A stretch of 64,000 bases of DNA from Simplicispira psychrophila DSM 11588 (lineage in GTDB: Bacteria; Pseudomonadota; Gammaproteobacteria; Burkholderiales; Burkholderiaceae_C): positions 186,001 to 250,000 of the forward strand of contig NZ_JHYS01000005.1 in NCBI RefSeq assembly GCF_000688255.1, in the 5' to 3' direction. Below are positions 54,248 through 63,229 of this stretch, in pieces; position 1 is the stretch's first letter, and every line of letters begins with the position of its first letter. The notes beneath the pieces are model-generated. The model saw only the letters and a list, made by a program, of their open reading frames with translations. It searched no databases and was not told the origin of the DNA. Position numbers and translations under genes: made by a program.

Positions 54248-55414
54248 ATGAATGCAGTTTTCTCGTCCACCACCAGCCCAGACGCCTGCGCCTGGGACAA
54301 TCCCATGGGCACCGATGGTTTTGAATTCATCGAATACGCCGCCCCCGACCCGGTTGCCATGGGCCGGGCTTTTGTCGCCATGGGCTTCACGCCGGTGGCG
54401 CGGCACCGGCACAAGAACGTCACGCTGTACCGCCAAGGCAGCATCAACTTCATCATCAACGCCGAGCCCGACAGCTTTGCCCAGCGCTTTGCCCGCCTGC
54501 ACGGCCCCAGCGTGTGCGCGATTGCGTTTCGGGTGCACGACGCCAAGGCGGCCTACGAGCGCGCCATCACGCTCGGTGCCTGGGGCTACGCCGGCAAGGC
54601 CGGGCCGGGCGAACTGAACATTCCGGCCATCAAGGGCATTGGCGACAGCCTGATCTACTTGGTGGACCGCTGGCGCGGCAAGGGCGGCGCGCAGCCGGGC
54701 GATATCGGCAACATCGGCTTTTACGACGTGGACTTTGAGGCCCTGCCCGGTCTGAGCGCCGCAGCAGCGCTGGCGCCGCCGGGCCACGGCCTGACCTACA
54801 TCGACCACCTGACGCACAACGTGCACCGCGGCCGCATGGGCGAGTGGGCCAGCTTTTACGAGCGCCTGTTCAATTTCCGCGAGGTCAAATACTTCGACAT
54901 CGAGGGCCAGGTCACGGGCGTCAAAAGCAAGGCCATGACCAGCCCCTGCGGCAAGATCCGCATTCCGATCAACGAGGAAGGCAAAGAAAAAGCCGGCCAG
55001 ATCCAGGAATATTTGGACCTGTACGGCGGCGAGGGCATCCAGCACATCGCCATGGGCTCGGACGACCTGTATGCCACGGTGGACGCACTGCGCGCCAGCG
55101 GTGTGCGCCTGCTCGACACCATCGACACCTACTACGAACTGGTGAACCAGCGCATTCCGGGCCACGGCGAGCCGCTGGCCGAACTGCAGCAGCGCAAAAT
55201 TTTGATCGACGGCGTGGCTGGCAAGCTGCTGCTGCAAATCTTCAGTGAAAACCAGCTCGGGCCGATCTTCTTCGAGTTCATCCAGCGCAAGGGCGACGAC
55301 GGCTTTGGCAATGGCAACTTCAAGGCGCTGTTTGAAAGTATCGAACTCGACCAGATGCGCCGCGGCGTGCTGCAAGCGCCGGCAACCGCGAAGGCGGCCG
55401 GCGAAGCGGTTTGA
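54248..55414 (+). CDS. hppD: 4-hydroxyphenylpyruvate dioxygenase
   Basis: A 388-aa HPPD that converts 4-hydroxyphenylpyruvate to homogentisate in tyrosine degradation. The iron ligands are visible: His in YIDHLTHNVHRG, His in GGEGIQHIAMG and Glu in IFFEFIQRKGDDGFG. The C-terminal FGNGNFKALFESIELDQMRRG matches the family end. AGGAGAC precedes ATG 54248. Downstream tyrosine-pathway genes (hmgA, fahA) are not in the window. Confidence 0.97.
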   Translation: MNAVFSSTTSPDACAWDNPMGTDGFEFIEYAAPDPVAMGRAFVAMGFTPVARHRHKNVTLYRQGSINFIINAEPDSFAQRFARLHGPSVCAIAFRVHDAKAAYERAITLGAWGYAGKAGPGELNIPAIKGIGDSLIYLVDRWRGKGGAQPGDIGNIGFYDVDFEALPGLSAAAALAPPGHGLTYIDHLTHNVHRGRMGEWASFYERLFNFREVKYFDIEGQVTGVKSKAMTSPCGKIRIPINEEGKEKAGQIQEYLDLYGGEGIQHIAMGSDDLYATVDALRASGVRLLDTIDTYYELVNQRIPGHGEPLAELQQRKILIDGVAGKLLLQIFSENQLGPIFFEFIQRKGDDGFGNGNFKALFESIELDQMRRGVLQAPATAKAAGEAV

Positions 55415-55480
55415 TTAGCACTATTAATTAAATAGCATGTAGCGCTTATTACATCAGCGCTACAGCCATTTTTTACTGCT
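55415..55480. repeat. Comamonadaceae-type short intergenic repeat (copy 12)
   Basis: ATTAGCACTATTAATTAAATAGCATGTAGCGCTTATTACATCAGCGCTACAGCCATTTTTT fills the gap between the convergent ends of hppD and the lipase-like gene. Its left part is nearly identical to copy 3 between phoH and ybeY. Confidence 0.7.
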
Positions 55481-55482
55481 AT

Positions 55483-56403
55483 TCAGTCGCGCTGCAGTAT
55501 CTCTAGGCAGGTGCTGATCAGCGGCGCATGGCTGGCCATCTGCACATGCGCCACGCCGGGCAGAAAGCGCGCTTCGGCGCCGGGCAGCAGCCCGGTGCTG
55601 GCCGGAAACACCAGGTTGTCGCAGTTCGAATACCAGCAGGTGAACAGCGCCGCCCGCTTTGGCGGCTCGCTGCGCTGTAGTTCGCGCAGCCAGTCACTGG
55701 CGCGGCGCATCTGCTGGCCGTTAGCCGCCTGGCTGTAGCGCGCCAGCTCGGTGCCGCCATGCGGTGTGCCCAGGGTGATGACGCGGTGTACGCGCGCCTC
55801 GGCGTGGCTGGCTTGGTACGCGCGCAACCAGGCGCGCGCCGCCATGCCGCCCATGCTGTGGCAAATCAGCACCGGCGCCTGGCCGGTGGCCTGGGTGACA
55901 CGCTGCACGGCGTCCTCGATCAGCGACACGTAGTCGTCTATCGGCCCCAGCACCGGCTCCAGGTTGACCGCGACAAAGGCATGGCCGCGCGCGCGCAGCG
56001 GCTCCAGCCACGGCAGCCATACGCCGCGGTTGCACAACAGGCCATGCACCAGCACCACCCCGCGCACGCTGCTGCGCTGGCCCGGCGTGGCACTGGTCGG
56101 CAGCCAGTCGGGCACGGCACGGCTGCGAAACGGCTGGCGCCAGCCAAACACACACAGCATGGCTCCCCATTCGGCTGCGCCAGCGCGCCACAACTGCAGG
56201 GCGCTGGCGCGCGGCACCGGGTCGCTGCGGTTGGCGCGCTGCATCAGAAAAAACTGCAGCCCCAGCATCAGCGGCAGCATCAGCCAGGTCAGCCCCGCAC
56301 CCGCCAACGCCACCACCGGCGACAGCGGCCAAGCCCACAGCAGCCACCCGGCCGTGCCCAGGAGCGTGCTCAAAATCCAGAATTTTTGTATGCGGGCAAT
56401 CAT
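55483..56403 (-). CDS. Membrane-anchored alpha/beta hydrolase, lipase-like
   Basis: A 306-aa hydrolase with two or so N-terminal membrane segments (residues 8-55) and a lipase-type core: VVLVHGLLCNRGVW (oxyanion region), LICHSMGGMAARAWL (nucleophile Ser), TLGTPHGGTELARYS, and a late Asp and His (CDNLVFPAS, GVAHVQM). The GTPHGG motif is typical of triacylglycerol lipases and PGAP1-like esterases. The substrate is not known. It is divergent from the FFLEELY gene. Confidence 0.88.
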   Translation of the reverse strand: MIARIQKFWILSTLLGTAGWLLWAWPLSPVVALAGAGLTWLMLPLMLGLQFFLMQRANRSDPVPRASALQLWRAGAAEWGAMLCVFGWRQPFRSRAVPDWLPTSATPGQRSSVRGVVLVHGLLCNRGVWLPWLEPLRARGHAFVAVNLEPVLGPIDDYVSLIEDAVQRVTQATGQAPVLICHSMGGMAARAWLRAYQASHAEARVHRVITLGTPHGGTELARYSQAANGQQMRRASDWLRELQRSEPPKRAALFTCWYSNCDNLVFPASTGLLPGAEARFLPGVAHVQMASHAPLISTCLEILQRD

Positions 56404-56473
56404 GGGGTGCTGCTATGGTGAAAAACCCATTGTGCAATCCCCCTGCTCCCGACCCTGAAGAGATTCTCCCGCC

Positions 56474-57214
56474 ATGGACGCTGCCGACACCATCCGCCAA
56501 TGCCTTGCCGACGTCACCCGCCTACGCGCGCACTGCGCTGGCAACCCGGCGCTGAACCAGGCCGTGGCCGAGATCAAGGCGCTGCAAGCGCGCCGCTTTG
56601 CCGGCACCTATGCCGACCTGATGCGCAACCCGGACGTGGCGCCGGCGACGCGCTTCTTTCTCAACGAGCTGTACAGCCCACACGACTTTAGCCAGCGCGA
56701 CGACCAGTTTGGCCGCATTGCCGGCACCCTGCAGACGGTGTTTCCCCCGGCCGTCGTGGACACCGCTGTGGCGCTGGCGCAACTGCACGCGCTCACCGAG
56801 CGGCTCGACCATGCCGCGGGCTGCGCCTGGCTGGCCGAGGCCGGCACGTTGCACCCGGCAGCACGCTACCTGCGCGCTTGGCGCAGCGTCGGCGAGCGCA
56901 GCGGGCGCACGCAACAGCTGACCAGCGTGCTGGCCATCGGCCAAGACTTGGCACGGCTGACGCGCACCCCTGGCCTGCGCACCCTGCTGCGCCTGATGCG
57001 TCGGCCAGCGCGCTTGGCTGGCCTGGCCACGCTGCAGTCTTTTCTGGAGACGGGGTTTGACACCTTTGGTGCCCTGGCACGCCAGGACGGCGCCGTCGAA
57101 GGCTTTTTGCGCACCGTGCAAGAGCGCGAGACACAGCTCATCGCACTGTGGTTCGACGGCGCGCCTGTCGCCTGTGAGACTGAAATCGCCCGCACCCTGG
57201 GAGAAGCCCGGTAA
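56474..57214 (+). CDS. FFLEELY-motif protein
   Basis: A 246-aa protein of a little-studied family named for its FFLEELY motif, here RFFLNELYSPHDFSQRDDQF at about residues 57-76. The rest is alpha-helical with no membrane segment or known catalytic motif. It lies upstream of fadD with 71 bases between, and the pair may be cotranscribed. Function unknown. Confidence 0.8.
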   Translation: MDAADTIRQCLADVTRLRAHCAGNPALNQAVAEIKALQARRFAGTYADLMRNPDVAPATRFFLNELYSPHDFSQRDDQFGRIAGTLQTVFPPAVVDTAVALAQLHALTERLDHAAGCAWLAEAGTLHPAARYLRAWRSVGERSGRTQQLTSVLAIGQDLARLTRTPGLRTLLRLMRRPARLAGLATLQSFLETGFDTFGALARQDGAVEGFLRTVQERETQLIALWFDGAPVACETEIARTLGEAR

Positions 57215-57285
57215 CCCTCTTGGCCGGGGCGCTTGAACAATCTGGGCCAAACCCAAAACCCACTTTGACTCTTCCTCAGGCCCCC

Positions 57286-58983
57286 ATGGACAAAATCTGG
57301 TTGAACCACTACCCCGCAGGCATTCCGCACAGCGTCGCGCCGGAGCAATACCGCTCCGTCGCCCACCTGCTCGAAGAGGCCATGCAAAAGCACGCGGCCA
57401 ACCCGTTTTCGGTGTGCATGGAGCGCTGGATGAGCTATGGCGAACTGGAGCGCGAATCGGCCGCTTTAGGCGCCTGGCTGCAGGCGCAGGGACTGGAGCC
57501 GGGCGCGCGCGTGGCCATCATGCTGCCCAATATTCCGCAGTTCGCCGTCACCATGGCCGCCGTGCTGCGCGCCGGCTACACCTGCGTCAACGTCAACCCG
57601 CTGTACACACCGCGCGAACTGGCGCACCAGCTGAAAGACTCGGGCGCCACGGTCATCGTCATTCTTGAAAACTTTGCCCACACCCTGACCGGCATTCTGG
57701 ACAGCAGCCCCATAAAGCATGTGGTGATGGCATCGATGGGCGACTTGCTCGGCTTTGCCTACGGCCACTGGATCAATTTTGCCGTGCGCCACATCGCCAA
57801 AATGGTGCCGGAATACGACTTGCCGATGACCGGTGGGCGCCAACTGACACCGTTCAGAAAAGCGTTGACCTTGGGCGCGCAGCGCAAGCTCACACCCAGC
57901 AGCGCCACCCTCGACTCGATCGCCTTTTTGCAATACACCGGCGGCACCACCGGCCTGTCCAAAGGCGCGGTGCTGACGCACCGCAACATCATTGCCGCCA
58001 CGTTGCAGGCACAGGCTTGGTTCGCACCAGCGCTGGCCAGGGTGGGCGATGTCGCCAAAGTCAACAGCATTGCCGCGTTGCCGCTGTACCACATTTTTGC
58101 GCTGACGCTGTGCTTGCTGACCATCCGCCAAGGCTCGCACTTGACGCTGATTCCCAACCCGCGCGACATCCCCAAGTTTGTCGAGGTGCTGAAAAAACGC
58201 CCATTCCACATGCTGCCCGCCGTCAACACGCTGTTCAACGCGCTGCTGCAAAACGAGCAGTTTCGGGCGCTGGACTTTTCGCCGCTGTGCTTGTCGCAGG
58301 CCGGCGGCATGGCCGCCTCCGAGGGCACGGCGCGCGAGTGGCACCAACTCACCGGCAACGCCATGATTGAAGGCTGGGGCATGAGCGAAACCTGCGCCAT
58401 CGGCACCAACAACCCGGTCGGCAACAGCAGCTTCAACGGCAGCATCGGCCTGCCGCTGCCGGGCATCGACATTGCCATCAAGGACGACGAAGGCCAAGAC
58501 GTGGCGCAAGGTCTGTCGGGCGAAATTTGCGTGCGCGGCCCCAACGTCACGCCCGGCTATTACCGCCAGCCGGTAGAAAACGCCAGCGCCTTCACCGCCG
58601 ACGGCTACCTGCGCACCGGCGACATCGGCGTGATGGACGCGCAGGGCTACACCCGCATCATCGACCGCAAAAAAGACATGATTCTGGTCAGCGGCTTCAA
58701 CGTTTTTCCGAACGATATCGAGAACACCATTTCGCTGTGCCCCGGCGTGCTGGAATGCGCCGCCATTGGTGTGGCCGACGAGAAGCAGGGCGAAGCCATC
58801 AAGGTGTTCATCGTGCGCAGTAACCCCGCGCTGACCGAGCAGGACATCCGGCGTTACTGCCACGACAACATGACCGGCTATAAATGCCCCAAGCACATCG
58901 AGTTCCGCGATGACCTGCCCAAAACCAACGTTGGCAAGGTGCTGCGGCGCCAACTGCGCACCACCGCAGAAGCCGCAACCTGA
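57286..58983 (+). CDS. fadD: Long-chain-fatty-acid-CoA ligase
   Basis: A 565-aa acyl-CoA synthetase. The P-loop YTGGTTGLSKGAVLTHRN, the GWGMSETCAIGTNNP motif, YLRTGDIGVMDAQGY and the C-terminal DLPKTNVGKVLRRQLR with catalytic Lys are all present, as in FadD. It activates fatty acids to acyl-CoA using ATP, feeding beta-oxidation. ATG 57286 starts MDKIWLNHYPAG, the usual beginning; upstream in-frame residues overlap the end of the FFLEELY gene region. Confidence 0.96.
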   Translation: MDKIWLNHYPAGIPHSVAPEQYRSVAHLLEEAMQKHAANPFSVCMERWMSYGELERESAALGAWLQAQGLEPGARVAIMLPNIPQFAVTMAAVLRAGYTCVNVNPLYTPRELAHQLKDSGATVIVILENFAHTLTGILDSSPIKHVVMASMGDLLGFAYGHWINFAVRHIAKMVPEYDLPMTGGRQLTPFRKALTLGAQRKLTPSSATLDSIAFLQYTGGTTGLSKGAVLTHRNIIAATLQAQAWFAPALARVGDVAKVNSIAALPLYHIFALTLCLLTIRQGSHLTLIPNPRDIPKFVEVLKKRPFHMLPAVNTLFNALLQNEQFRALDFSPLCLSQAGGMAASEGTAREWHQLTGNAMIEGWGMSETCAIGTNNPVGNSSFNGSIGLPLPGIDIAIKDDEGQDVAQGLSGEICVRGPNVTPGYYRQPVENASAFTADGYLRTGDIGVMDAQGYTRIIDRKKDMILVSGFNVFPNDIENTISLCPGVLECAAIGVADEKQGEAIKVFIVRSNPALTEQDIRRYCHDNMTGYKCPKHIEFRDDLPKTNVGKVLRRQLRTTAEAAT

Positions 58984-59008
58984 ACTTTTACTACTTTATT
59001 CATAGCAC

Positions 59009-59938
59009 ATGACGCACGCCCCGCAAGCCTTACCGCCCGAAATCACTGTATTGGAGCGCGGCTGGCTGTCGGCCAACAACATCGTCTTTCGGGGCGCGCA
59101 TTCGGGCACGGCGGTGGTCGATACCGGCTACTGCACCCACGCCGAGCAAAGCGTGGCGCTGATTGGCGCGGCGCTGCACGGGCGCCCGCTGGAGCGCATC
59201 CTCAACACCCATTTGCACAGCGACCACTGCGGTGGCAACGCCGCCTTGCAAGCGGCTTGGCCGGGCGTGCATACCGCTGTGCCACCCGGCCACCTCGCCC
59301 AAGTGCGTGACTGGGACGCCGACGCGCTGGGCTACCGCCCCACCGGCCAGCAATGCCCGCCGTTTCGCGCCGACGCTGCGCTCCTGCCCGGCACCGAAGT
59401 GCTGCTGGGCGACCGCCCGTGGCAAGTGCACGCTGCGCCGGGGCACGACCCGCACTCCATCGTGCTGTTCGAGCCGCAAGATGCGCTGTTGATCTCCGCC
59501 GATGCACTGTGGGAAAACGGCTTTGGCGTGGTGTTCCCCGAACTGGAAGGCGAGGACGCTTTTGCCGAAGTGAGCGCCACGCTGGACTTGATTGAGCGCC
59601 TGGCCCCGCGCACCGTCCTCCCCGGCCACGGCGCGATTTTTTACGATGCGCCGCGCGCTTTGGACGCCGCCCGCCGCCGCCTGGACGGCTTTGCCCGCGA
59701 CCCGGCCAAACACGCGCTGCACGCGGCCAAGGTGCTGCTGAAATACAAACTGCTGGAGTGGCAGCAAATCACGCTGGAAGAATTACAAGCTTGGGCCGTG
59801 GCCACGCCGTACTTTGCACTGCTGCACACGCGCTACTTTGCGAACGTGAATTTTCTGCCCTGGCTGCACAGCTTGGTCGATAGCTTGGTGCGCTCTGGCG
59901 CCGCTGCGCGCGCAGGTGATGTGCTGCACAACGTCTGA
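59009..59938 (+). CDS. Metallo-beta-lactamase fold hydrolase
   Basis: A 309-aa MBL-fold protein. THLHSDHCGG supplies the HxHxDH metal ligands, APGHDPHSIVLF a third His, ISADALWENGFG the bridging Asp and VLPGHGAIF the last His. A C-terminal helical tail of about 80 residues (KYKLLEWQQITLEELQAWA) resembles the LACTB2/winged-helix type extension. Substrate unknown. It follows fadD by 25 bases, across a short remnant of the repeat (TTTATTCATAGC). Confidence 0.9.
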   Translation: MTHAPQALPPEITVLERGWLSANNIVFRGAHSGTAVVDTGYCTHAEQSVALIGAALHGRPLERILNTHLHSDHCGGNAALQAAWPGVHTAVPPGHLAQVRDWDADALGYRPTGQQCPPFRADAALLPGTEVLLGDRPWQVHAAPGHDPHSIVLFEPQDALLISADALWENGFGVVFPELEGEDAFAEVSATLDLIERLAPRTVLPGHGAIFYDAPRALDAARRRLDGFARDPAKHALHAAKVLLKYKLLEWQQITLEELQAWAVATPYFALLHTRYFANVNFLPWLHSLVDSLVRSGAAARAGDVLHNV

Positions 59939-59939
59939 T

Positions 59940-60030
59940 TTGATGCGGATTTAGCTCAATATTTGAGTGCTTTAGGCATCTAGCCCTTTAAATACCTGCG
60001 GTTTTAGCTATAAATTTAATAGCAATCAAG
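59940..60030. repeat. Comamonadaceae-type short intergenic repeats (copy 13, degenerate)
   Basis: CATCTAGCCCTTTAAATACCTGCGGTTTTAGCTATAAATTTAATAGC carries the CTAGCCCTTTA and TTTAGCTAT arms. The rest of the 225-base gap before the CheB-CheR gene holds its promoter and GAGAGG ribosome site but nothing else I recognise. Confidence 0.6.
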
Positions 60031-60163
60031 GACTGCAACGTCACTGCCGTGCGCCCGGCCATGAAACATCAGAAAACCCCAAAATCCACTGTCGGGCGGT
60101 AGACTGGAACTGTCTTTAAGTCCCAGCGCACCAGCAGCGACCCGCCGCTACGAGAGGTTTTGC

Positions 60164-63100
60164 ATGAAGCACGGCAACAAGAGCAAAAAATCGCTCTCAG
60201 CCCCCAGCGCTACAGCCCCGGCCCCTTCAGCACCTTTGGCCCCCAACTCGATCGCTTCGGTGGCGCCTTCCCCTGCCCCCTTCCCGATTGTCGGCATCGG
60301 TGCCTCCGCCGGTGGCTTGGCGGCGTTTGAGGCTTTCTTTTCCGGCATGCCCGCCGAGCGCGATCCGGACATGGCCTTTGTGCTGGTGCAGCACCTTGCG
60401 CCCGACCACAAAAGCATCCTGGCCGACCTGATTCGCCGCTATACCCGTATGCAGGTGTTTGAGGTCGAAGACGGCGTGGTGGTGCAACCCAATTGCGCCT
60501 ACATCATTCCGCCCAACTACGACATGGCCTTGTTGCAAGGCGCGCTGCACCTGCTGGAGCCGGTCGCGGCGCGCGGGCACCGACTGCCGATTGACTATTT
60601 GTTCCAGTCGCTCGCCAAAGACCAGCGCGAGCTGGCGATTGGCATCGTGCTCTCGGGCACCGGCAGCGATGGCACGCTGGGGGTGCGCGCCATCAAAGAC
60701 GCCGGTGGCATGGTGATGGCACAAAGCACCGAGTCCAGCGAGTTTGACGGTATGCCCCACAGCGCCATTGCTACCGGGCTGGTGGACTACCAGCTGGCGC
60801 CACAAGAGATGCCCGCGCAAATCATGGCCTATGCGGCGCATGTCTTTGGCCGGCTGCCGGCCTCGGGCGAGCCCACCGCGCCCAACGTGCAAAGCGCCCT
60901 GAAGAAGATCTTTGTGCTGCTGCGTGCCCATACCGGGCACGATTTTTCGCAGTACAAACCCAGCACGACTTACCGGCGCATCGAGCGGCGCATGGCGGTG
61001 CACCACGTAGAAAGCATCGACGCATACGTCAAATATTTGCAGCAAACGCTGCCTGAAATCGATGCCTTGTTTGGCGACCTGTTGATTGGCGTGACCAACT
61101 TCTTTCGCGACCCCCAAGCCTTTGCCGTTCTGGAAAACGACATCCTCCCCCAGCTGTTTGCGGCCAAGTCTGAAAGCCACATCCTGCGCGTCTGGTCGGC
61201 CGGCTGCTCGACCGGCGAAGAAGCCTATTCACTCGCCATCCTGCTGGCCGAATGCATGGACACCCTCAAGCAAAGCTACGCCGTGCAAGTGTTTGCCACC
61301 GACATCGACAGCCGCGCCATTGCCAGCGCACGCTTGGGTTTGTTTCCGGCCAGCATTGCGGCCGACATGAGCGCCGAGCGGCTGGCCCGGTTTTTTACCC
61401 TGGAGCCCGGCGGCCAGTGCTACCGCATCCAAAAGCGTATTCGCGACCTGCTGGTGTTCTCTGAGCAAGACCTGATCAAAGACCCGCCGTTTTCCAAGCT
61501 CGACCTGATCTGCTGCCGCAACCTGTTGATCTATCTGGATACCAACCTGCAAAAAAAGCTGATCCCGCTGTTTCACTACGCGCTCAACCCGGGCGGCATG
61601 CTATTTTTGGGCAGTTCCGAGGACGTGGGCGAGTTTGACAATTTGTTTGCGGTGCTAGACCGCAAGGCCAAGCTGTACCAGCGCAAGGAAGATCTGCAGG
61701 GCTTGCAGCGCAACTCCCTGGTTCGCCTCATGCCCGCGCTGGCCACGGGCGATGCAGCGCTGCCCCAGCGCGACCTGCGCAAAGTGGCCTTTGCCACCCA
61801 ACTAACACTGCGCCAACTGGTGGAGCAGTCGCTGCTGCGCCTGGTGGCGCCCGCCAGCGTGTTGGTGAATGCTGGCGGCGACATCGTTTACCTGCACGGG
61901 CGCACCGGGATGTACCTGGAGCCCGCTGCCGGTGAAGCCGGCGTGCAAAACATCCTCAAAATGGCCCGCAAAGGCCTAGGCACTGCCCTGTCCACCAGCC
62001 TGCACCAGGCGGTGGCGACACAAGCGCCCAGCACGGCGCCCCTTGTCCGGGTCAAAACCAATGGGCACTACACGCTGGTCAACGTCAGCGTGCATCCGCT
62101 GCCGACCCCGTCCGCCGATAGCGCCGACGGGCATCTCGCCCGCCTGTACCTGGTGCTGCTGCAAGACGCCCCCGAGCCGGCCCAGGAGCCTGTGGCAGCA
62201 GTCGCTGACGCTGACGCCAGCGTGCACACCGATTCCGACCTGAACGCCCGCATCCATGCGCTCACGCAAGAACTGCGCAGCAAAGACGAATACCTGAAAA
62301 GCACGCGTGAAGAGTTGGAGAGCTCCAACGAAGAGCTCAAGTCCAGCAACGAGGAGATGCAATCTGTCAATGAGGAGTTGCAAAGCACCAATGAAGAACT
62401 GGAAACGTCGAAAGAAGAGTTGCAGTCGATCAACGAAGAACTGAGCACGGTCAACAGCGAGTTGCAAACCAAGGTGACCGACCTCTCGCGCGCCAACAAC
62501 GACATGAACAATCTGCTGGCCGACACCGGCATTGGCACCGTGTTTGTGGACTTTCAGTTGCGCATCCTGCGTTTTACGCCGGCGGCCAGCACCATCATCA
62601 ATCTGATCGCCTCCGACGTCGGCCGCCCCGTGGCGCACATCGTCGCCAACCTGGTCGGCTACACCAGCCTGGTGGACGACATCCGCTCGGTGCTCGACAC
62701 GCTGAGGCCGGTGCAGCACGAAGTCAAAACCCCCGAGGGGCAGTGCTACACCCTGCGTATCCAGCCCTACCGCACCCTGGACAACGTGATCGAGGGCGCA
62801 GTGATCACTTTTGTGGACATTACCGAGCTGGTGCACACACGCGAGGCCCTGCGCAAGGTCAACGACGAAGTGCGCCTGCTGGGGCGCGACGCGCGCGACG
62901 CCATCACCGTACAAGACCTCAGCGGGCGCACGCTGGCCTGGAACCCGGGTGCCGTGCGCCTGTATGGCTGGAGCGAAGATCAGGCGCTGCAAATGAATGT
63001 GTGTGAGCGCATCCCGGAGGACTTGAGGGCCGGAACCATGGAGGTGCTGGAGAGCCTGAGCCACAACGAAGTTTTGCAGCCCTACCTGACCCAGCGGCTC

Positions 63101-63229
63101 ACGGCCAGCGGTGAGGTCATGGAGGTGTCCATCGTCTCCACCGCCTTGCTCGATGACAGCGGCAAGATGTACGCCGTGGTCACCACCGAGCGGGCCAAGC
63201 CCAAGGCTGCGGCTGGAGCGCAGCCATGA
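60164..63229 (+). CDS. CheB-CheR-PAS fusion protein
   Basis: A 1021-aa fusion. Residues about 40-230 are a CheB methylesterase domain with Ser (GIGASAGG), His (LVQHLAPDH) and Asp (GTGSDGTLG) of the triad, without a receiver domain. Residues about 240-510 are a CheR methyltransferase (RVWSAGCSTGEEAYSLAILL; FDLICCRNLLIYLD-like LDLICCRNLLIYLD). A coiled coil of NEEL/SNEE heptads (about 700-775) and two PAS domains (VFVDFQLRILRFTPAAS; ITVQDLSGRTLAWNPG) follow. Such hybrids usually act in non-flagellar signalling. No kinase domain is present; output would pass to the next gene, whose start overlaps its stop (ATGA). Confidence 0.94.
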   Translation: MKHGNKSKKSLSAPSATAPAPSAPLAPNSIASVAPSPAPFPIVGIGASAGGLAAFEAFFSGMPAERDPDMAFVLVQHLAPDHKSILADLIRRYTRMQVFEVEDGVVVQPNCAYIIPPNYDMALLQGALHLLEPVAARGHRLPIDYLFQSLAKDQRELAIGIVLSGTGSDGTLGVRAIKDAGGMVMAQSTESSEFDGMPHSAIATGLVDYQLAPQEMPAQIMAYAAHVFGRLPASGEPTAPNVQSALKKIFVLLRAHTGHDFSQYKPSTTYRRIERRMAVHHVESIDAYVKYLQQTLPEIDALFGDLLIGVTNFFRDPQAFAVLENDILPQLFAAKSESHILRVWSAGCSTGEEAYSLAILLAECMDTLKQSYAVQVFATDIDSRAIASARLGLFPASIAADMSAERLARFFTLEPGGQCYRIQKRIRDLLVFSEQDLIKDPPFSKLDLICCRNLLIYLDTNLQKKLIPLFHYALNPGGMLFLGSSEDVGEFDNLFAVLDRKAKLYQRKEDLQGLQRNSLVRLMPALATGDAALPQRDLRKVAFATQLTLRQLVEQSLLRLVAPASVLVNAGGDIVYLHGRTGMYLEPAAGEAGVQNILKMARKGLGTALSTSLHQAVATQAPSTAPLVRVKTNGHYTLVNVSVHPLPTPSADSADGHLARLYLVLLQDAPEPAQEPVAAVADADASVHTDSDLNARIHALTQELRSKDEYLKSTREELESSNEELKSSNEEMQSVNEELQSTNEELETSKEELQSINEELSTVNSELQTKVTDLSRANNDMNNLLADTGIGTVFVDFQLRILRFTPAASTIINLIASDVGRPVAHIVANLVGYTSLVDDIRSVLDTLRPVQHEVKTPEGQCYTLRIQPYRTLDNVIEGAVITFVDITELVHTREALRKVNDEVRLLGRDARDAITVQDLSGRTLAWNPGAVRLYGWSEDQALQMNVCERIPEDLRAGTMEVLESLSHNEVLQPYLTQRLTASGEVMEVSIVSTALLDDSGKMYAVVTTERAKPKAAAGAQP